From CAWULT01 sp963923455 (GTDB lineage Bacteria; Acidobacteriota; Vicinamibacteria; Vicinamibacterales; UBA2999), in assembly GCA_963923455.1 (NCBI GenBank), contig CAWULT010000096.1:1-17646 (forward strand): DNA of 17,646 nucleotides. The letters are read 5' to 3'. Shown in pieces: positions 15,838 through 17,646 of the stretch. Both the position numbers and the translations under genes were made by a program. How positions within the stretch are numbered: the stretch's first letter is position 1; each line of letters starts with the position of its first letter. The notes below the pieces were generated by a model, which saw only the letters and a program-made list of their open reading frames with translations, did not search any database and had not been told where the DNA came from.

Positions 15838-16119
15838 GTCTGACGCCGCCGGCGCCGCGGGCAGGGTCCGCCGCGCCAGACCGGCCACCGCGTTACAGTC
15901 CCGTAAGTCTCGCGATGCCCAGAACTTGCCGGCATTTCACAGAACGCCGGCCCACCCGCATCCCTCGAAGTGTTCGGGAGGCTACGGACAACTCTGTTAT
16001 CGGCCGTTCCGGGGCGGGCATCACCTGAGCAGGCGGCCCGAAGGCGCTGTCGGGCATGAAGGGGCAGCCTGTCGAGGAAGGTTGTAGAGGAAGGCCGGGG
16101 GTGAACCTGCGAACACGGC
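15838..16119. other. Divergent intergenic region between pilM and rplM
   Basis: About 280 bases hold no convincing gene. The pilM promoter should lie here, but no good sigma-70 pair or sigma-54 GG/GC element was found on the minus strand; the best fragment is TGTAAC at 15892-15897 with no -35. Two small inverted repeats are present: GCCGGC copies flanking 12 bases around 15928-15951, and GCCCGA/TCGGGC (16036-16041 and 16050-16055). Neither has a T-run. Confidence 0.5.
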
Positions 16120-16148
16120 TTGACAGTACCGGCGAGCGTCCCTATGAT
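16120..16148 (+). promoter_or_regulatory. Sigma-70 promoter of the rplM-rpsI-rpsB operon
   Basis: TTGACA (16120-16125, perfect consensus) is separated by 17 bases from TATGAT (16143-16148, five of six). Transcription would begin near 16155, leaving a leader of about 77 bases before the rplM ATG. This is the strongest promoter in the window, as expected for a ribosomal protein operon. Confidence 0.9.
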
Positions 16149-16177
16149 CGGGGTTTGCAGTACTAGGTCCAGACGCG

Positions 16178-16225
16178 CCAGATCGACGCGCCATGCAGAT
16201 CTGGTGGAGCCAGTGAAGGGTCTCC
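16178..16225 (+). promoter_or_regulatory. Structured rplM leader, candidate autoregulatory RNA
   Basis: Two hairpins can be drawn in the 5' leader. CCAGATC (16178-16184) pairs with GATCTGG (16198-16204) around 13 bases. GGAGCC (16206-16211) pairs with GG-CTCC (16219-16225, bulged T16221) around AGTGAAG. The likely ribosome binding site AAGGG (16216-16220) lies partly in the second hairpin. L13 leaders are known regulatory RNAs in other phyla; regulation here is inferred. Confidence 0.4.
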
Positions 16226-16231
16226 GATTAC

Positions 16232-16663
16232 ATGAAGACGTTCGTGGCAAGCGCAAAGAAGACTGAGAGCCGGTGGCACGTCATCGACGCCAACGGCCAG
16301 GTGCTGGGTCGGGTGGCGACCCTCGCGGCACGCCTGCTCCAGGGCAAGCACAAGGCCGTGTACACCCCGTTCATCGACACCGGCGATCACGTGGTGGTCG
16401 TCAACGCCGCCCAGGTCAAGCTGACCGGCCGCAAGGAAGACCAGAAGATCTATCGCCGGCACAGCGGCTACGAGGGCGGTCTGCGCGAGGAGCGCGCGGG
16501 CGTCGTGCGCAAGCGGCAGCCAGTGCGCCTGGTCGAGGAAGCGGTTCGCGGCATGCTGCCGAAGACCAAGATGGGCGATGCGATGTATCGCAAGCTCAAG
16601 GTCTACGCGAGCGGCGATCATCCCCACACGGCTCAACAGCCCAAGTCGATTGAGGTTGCGTAA
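16232..16663 (+). CDS. rplM: 50S ribosomal protein L13
   Basis: L13 is an early-assembling large-subunit protein. The 143 residues are the normal bacterial length. Recognisable stretches are WHVIDANGQVLGRVAT (15-30), the TPFIDTGDHVVVVNA region (45-59), HSGYEGGLREE (about 77-87), AVRGMLPKTKMGDAMYRKLKVYA (the family signature region, about 104-126) and HPHTAQQP near the end. ATG 16232 follows a weak, distant AAGGG (16216-16220, 11-base spacing), which fits possible control by leader structure. rpsI follows two bases after the stop. Confidence 0.98.
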   Translation: MKTFVASAKKTESRWHVIDANGQVLGRVATLAARLLQGKHKAVYTPFIDTGDHVVVVNAAQVKLTGRKEDQKIYRRHSGYEGGLREERAGVVRKRQPVRLVEEAVRGMLPKTKMGDAMYRKLKVYASGDHPHTAQQPKSIEVA

Positions 16664-16665
16664 TC

Positions 16666-17064
16666 TTGGCTACCACGCAGAACGAGTACTACGCCACCGG
16701 GCGGCGCAAGACGTCCTCGGCCCGTGTCTTCCTGCGCCCCGGGTCCGGCACGATCACGGTGAATCACCGCGCGTTCGTCAACTTCTTCCCCACCGACTCG
16801 CTGCAGACCCAGGTCCGACGGCCGTTCGCCGTCACCGAGACGGGTGAGCAGTTCGATGTGCTGGCCACCGTCGCCGGCGGCGGGGTGAACGGGCAGGCCG
16901 GAGCGCTGCGACTCGGCATCGCGCGCGCGCTGGTCGAGTTCAACGCCGAGTTGCGCAAGGCCCTCAAGAAGGAAGGCCTGCTGACCTCGGATTCGCGAGT
17001 CAAGGAACGCAAGAAGTACGGTCTGGCTGGCGCCCGCAAGCGGTTCCAGTTCAGCAAGCGTTAG
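16666..17064 (+). CDS. rpsI: 30S ribosomal protein S9, TTG start
   Basis: S9 is a small-subunit protein whose C-terminal tail reaches the P-site tRNA. The 132 residues include YYATGRRKTSSARVFL (8-23), ITVNHRAFVNFF, TVAGGGVNGQAGALRLGIARAL (the family signature), the basic DSRVKERKKYG stretch, and the universal FSKR C-terminus that contacts tRNA. No ATG or GTG precedes the conserved region, so initiation is at TTG 16666-16668. A GAGG (16652-16655) lies ten bases upstream, within the end of rplM. The gene starts two bases after the rplM stop, so translational coupling is likely. Confidence 0.97.
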   Translation: MATTQNEYYATGRRKTSSARVFLRPGSGTITVNHRAFVNFFPTDSLQTQVRRPFAVTETGEQFDVLATVAGGGVNGQAGALRLGIARALVEFNAELRKALKKEGLLTSDSRVKERKKYGLAGARKRFQFSKR

Positions 17065-17078
17065 GACAGGGAGGCAAC

Positions 17079-17646
17079 TTGCCCGGGATTGCAGTCAAGG
17101 ATCTGCTGGAGGCCGGCGTTCACTTCGGCCATCAGACGAAGCGGTGGAACCCGAAGATGAAGACCTACATCTTCGGCGAGCGCAACGGCATCTACATTCT
17201 CGACCTGAACAAGACCGCCAGGAAGTTCGGCGAGGCCGAGGCGTTCGTCGGCAATCTCGCCGCCGACGGCCGCACGGTGCTGTTCGTCGGGACCAAGCGC
17301 CAGGCCCAGGACGTCATCGCCGAAGAAGCGCAGCGCTGCGGGATGTTCTTCATCAACCAGCGCTGGCTCGGCGGCCTGCTCACCAACTTCACGACGATCC
17401 AGCGCAGTCTCGGCCGGCTCCGCGACCTCGAGTCGATGGTGACCGACGGCCGGTACGACACGCTCTCGAAGAAGGAGATCGCGCGCAACGAGAAGGAGAA
17501 GCGCAAGCTCCTGAAGAACCTCGAGGGCATCCGTCACATGTCGCGCCTGCCCGACGCCATCTTCGTCGTCGACACGGGCAAGGAGAAGATCGCCGTCGAC
17601 GAGGCGCGCAAGCTCAAGATCCCGGTCATCGGCATCGTCGACACCA
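17079..17646 (+). CDS. rpsB: 30S ribosomal protein S2, partial (runs off the window)
   Basis: The first 189 codons of S2 are present; the 3' end lies beyond the edge. Family stretches are DLLEAGVHFGHQTKRWNPKM near the N-terminus, YIFGERNGIYILDL, VLFVGTKRQAQDVIAEEA, the FFINQRWLGGLLTNF motif, GIRHMSRLPDAIFVVD, and IPVIGIVDT at the edge. Initiation is at TTG 17079-17081, preceded by AGGGAGG (17068-17074) with a four-base spacer. S2 is often followed by tsf (EF-Ts), which would lie outside the window. The order rplM-rpsI-rpsB is common in many bacteria. Confidence 0.97.
   Translation, partial: MPGIAVKDLLEAGVHFGHQTKRWNPKMKTYIFGERNGIYILDLNKTARKFGEAEAFVGNLAADGRTVLFVGTKRQAQDVIAEEAQRCGMFFINQRWLGGLLTNFTTIQRSLGRLRDLESMVTDGRYDTLSKKEIARNEKEKRKLLKNLEGIRHMSRLPDAIFVVDTGKEKIAVDEARKLKIPVIGIVDT

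Noticed and set aside
16056..16166. Small plus-strand frame of 36 codons upstream of rplM
   Set aside because: It contains the -35 and -10 of the rplM promoter, has no family resemblance, and ends before the leader.

Overview
The window is a GC-rich chromosomal segment of housekeeping genes. It most resembles Acidobacteriota, perhaps the Vicinamibacteria. This is inferred from the high GC, the gene content (a pilMNOPQ cluster facing rplM-rpsI-rpsB, and a pepP-accB-accC cluster) and the lineage-style secreted lipoproteins; it was not tested by any search. No mobile element, CRISPR array, tRNA or rRNA was seen.

Layout from left to right. (1) 27-1540: a divergent pair, a predicted six-helix membrane protein (minus) and a secreted DUF4919-type protein (plus). 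(2) 1561-8932: a tightly packed minus-strand run in transcription order pepP, accB, accC, thiE, an APC-family amino acid permease, a K+ channel with RCK domains, and folD. Gaps are tiny or overlapping, so one long transcript is likely. It would carry the biotin carboxylase/BCCP half of acetyl-CoA carboxylase together with thiamine, one-carbon, peptide/amino acid and potassium functions. (3) 8978-15825: a minus-strand type IV pilus alignment and secretin operon, pilM-N-O-P-Q, followed by two predicted outer-membrane lipoproteins (one unknown, one with two PKD domains). It is closed by a strong intrinsic terminator at 8978-9020. (4) 16120-17646: a plus-strand ribosomal protein operon, rplM, rpsI and rpsB (cut by the window edge), behind a near-consensus sigma-70 promoter and a structured leader.

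The main points of interest are these. thiE has no ATG or GTG near its true N-terminus and lies in the same frame as accC, separated only by an amber codon. Two uncharacterised lipoproteins are built into the pilus operon. The K+ channel has a non-canonical selectivity filter. Dyad sequences lie at the head of the pepP-acc operon and between pepP and accB. The rplM leader can form two hairpins. No wholly new multi-gene system is obvious; the pilus-linked lipoproteins are the best candidates for undescribed biology.
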